From: Pseudoxanthomonas mexicana
GTDB lineage: Bacteria; Pseudomonadota; Gammaproteobacteria; Xanthomonadales; Xanthomonadaceae
Reading direction: 5' to 3'
Assembly (NCBI RefSeq): GCF_001556105.1
Contig: NZ_LSIF01000027.1
Location: 85,736 to 149,735 of the forward strand
Length of the DNA: 64,000 nt
Below the pieces are notes generated by a model. That model did no database searches and was not told the origin of the DNA. It saw only the letters and a list, made by a program, of their open reading frames with translations. The position numbers and the translations under genes are program-made. Positions 63,466 to 64,000 of this stretch are shown in pieces; position 1 is the first letter of the stretch, and every line of letters starts with the position of its first letter.

Positions 63466-63957
63466 TCAGCCCAGCAGGTGCGGGCGATTCGGCAGCTCGT
63501 CTTTGTCGGGTTGGTCGTCCGACTGCGGGAAATGCCGGGCCAGATGGTCGGAGACCATACGGATGCCATCCAGGATCGCCTGTTCGGGACGGCCGGCGCG
63601 CATTTCCGTCTCGATCATGCGGCATACCTGCGTCCAGTCCTCGTCGCTTACCCGTCCGGTCAGGCCGCGATCAGCCACGATCTCGATCTGGTGATCGGCC
63701 AGCAACAGGTAGACCAGCACGCCGTTGTTGGCGTCCGTATCCCAGGTGCGCAGGCGGACGAACACATCCAGCGCACGCTCGCGGGGCTGGACGCCGGCGA
63801 TCACCGCGCTCGGCGGCAGGCTGGATTCCACCGCGAACATGACTTCGCCGCGGTGCCGGCGTTCGCCTTCCGCGATCGCGTTGGTGATGCGCTGCAGGCT
63901 GTCTTCGGGGAACAGACGACGAGACGAACGGGCAAAGAAATGGCGCAGCAGGCGCAT
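63466..63957 (-). CDS. TPM-domain protein (YgcG-like, cytosolic variant)
   Basis: 163 residues. The TPM fold is seen in [67 protein letters not shown] and [37 protein letters not shown]. It has no signal peptide or membrane helix. The ATG shares one base with the stop of the upstream gene (TGATG), so it is coupled to another TPM gene. Paired TPM genes of this kind commonly lie near lemA; lemA itself is not in the window. Confidence 0.85.
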   Translation of the reverse strand: MRLLRHFFARSSRRLFPEDSLQRITNAIAEGERRHRGEVMFAVESSLPPSAVIAGVQPRERALDVFVRLRTWDTDANNGVLVYLLLADHQIEIVADRGLTGRVSDEDWTQVCRMIETEMRAGRPEQAILDGIRMVSDHLARHFPQSDDQPDKDELPNRPHLLG

Positions 63958-64000
63958 CACCAGCTCCCCGAGGCGCCACCGCCTCCCGACATGCCACCAC
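63957..64000 (-). CDS. C-terminal end of a TPM/YgcG-type membrane protein, cut by the window edge
   Basis: Only 13 codons are inside the window. They read GGMSGGGGASGSW followed by TGA. A Gly/Ser-rich tail ending in a Gly-Ala-Ser-Gly-Trp-like motif is the hallmark of the membrane-anchored YgcG/TPM proteins. The stop overlaps the start of the next TPM gene, which supports the reading frame. Confidence 0.7.
   Translation of the reverse strand, partial: GGMSGGGGASGSW

Overview
The window is a chromosomal stretch of a high-GC gammaproteobacterium. I place it in the Xanthomonadaceae/Lysobacteraceae (Pseudoxanthomonas, Stenotrophomonas, Lysobacter or Xanthomonas type). The reasons are the ahpC-ahpF-oxyR order, the split pnt transhydrogenase genes, the prolyl aminopeptidase, the large TonB receptor and the many promoters that show a -10 box without a clear -35. 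Genus is not resolved. About 60 protein genes cover nearly all of the window. I saw no tRNA, rRNA, CRISPR array, insertion sequence or plasmid/phage replication gene.

Layout. 1-8.1 kb: secreted S8 protease (cut by the edge), ilvE, sufT, a small membrane protein, then a divergent phoD / TonB-dependent receptor pair. 8.1-13.9 kb: the NAD(P) transhydrogenase genes pntB, a small membrane protein, pntAB and pntAA. A four-gene plus-strand sigma-factor block and a TPR-like gene sit between pntAB and pntAA. 14-18.7 kb: two tandem DUF1631 genes. 18.8-20.3 kb: nitroreductase and 5'-3' exonuclease.

20.4-31.3 kb is the accessory region. It holds a methyltransferase and a hexapeptide acyltransferase, then a six-gene minus-strand operon: a two-domain GT2 glycosyltransferase, a Wzm-type permease, a Wzt-type ATPase, two more glycosyltransferases, and an 820-residue fusion. 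The fusion joins a glycerol-3-phosphate cytidylyltransferase-like domain, a CDP-glycerol glycerophosphotransferase-like domain, a degenerate glycerophosphodiester-phosphodiesterase-like domain and two copies of an NPDV...HY...G..EGR repeat. My reading is an ABC-exported surface glycan bearing glycerol phosphate (teichoic-acid-like) in a Gram-negative cell. The sequence here is visibly less GC-rich than its flanks.

31.5-35.4 kb: Nudix hydrolase, a DUF4019-like protein, dienelactone hydrolase, pip and prmC. 35.4-39.2 kb: the peroxide-stress operon ahpC-ahpF-oxyR, with an OxyR-like box abutting the ahpC promoter and three stem-loops between ahpC and ahpF. 39.3-47.7 kb: rnk, tal, msrA with a DUF2007 gene, glnS, a Cys-rich lipoprotein, a deaminase, rlmM, a beta-propeller lipoprotein and an unrecognised 240-residue protein. 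47.7-53.5 kb: a Gfo/Idh/MocA oxidoreductase, two overlapping UbiH-family hydroxylases, a putative BtuM-type B12 transporter next to a cobalamin adenosyltransferase that lacks a conserved segment, and a class II histone-deacetylase-like hydrolase. 53.6-61.2 kb: the conserved lptD-surA-pdxA-rsmA-apaG-apaH string plus a DUF1287 lipoprotein. 61.2-64 kb: lgt-thyA-folA and two TPM-family genes at the edge.

Many start codons were moved from the longest open frame to the one supported by a ribosome-binding site, a signal peptide, or a stop/start overlap with the preceding gene.
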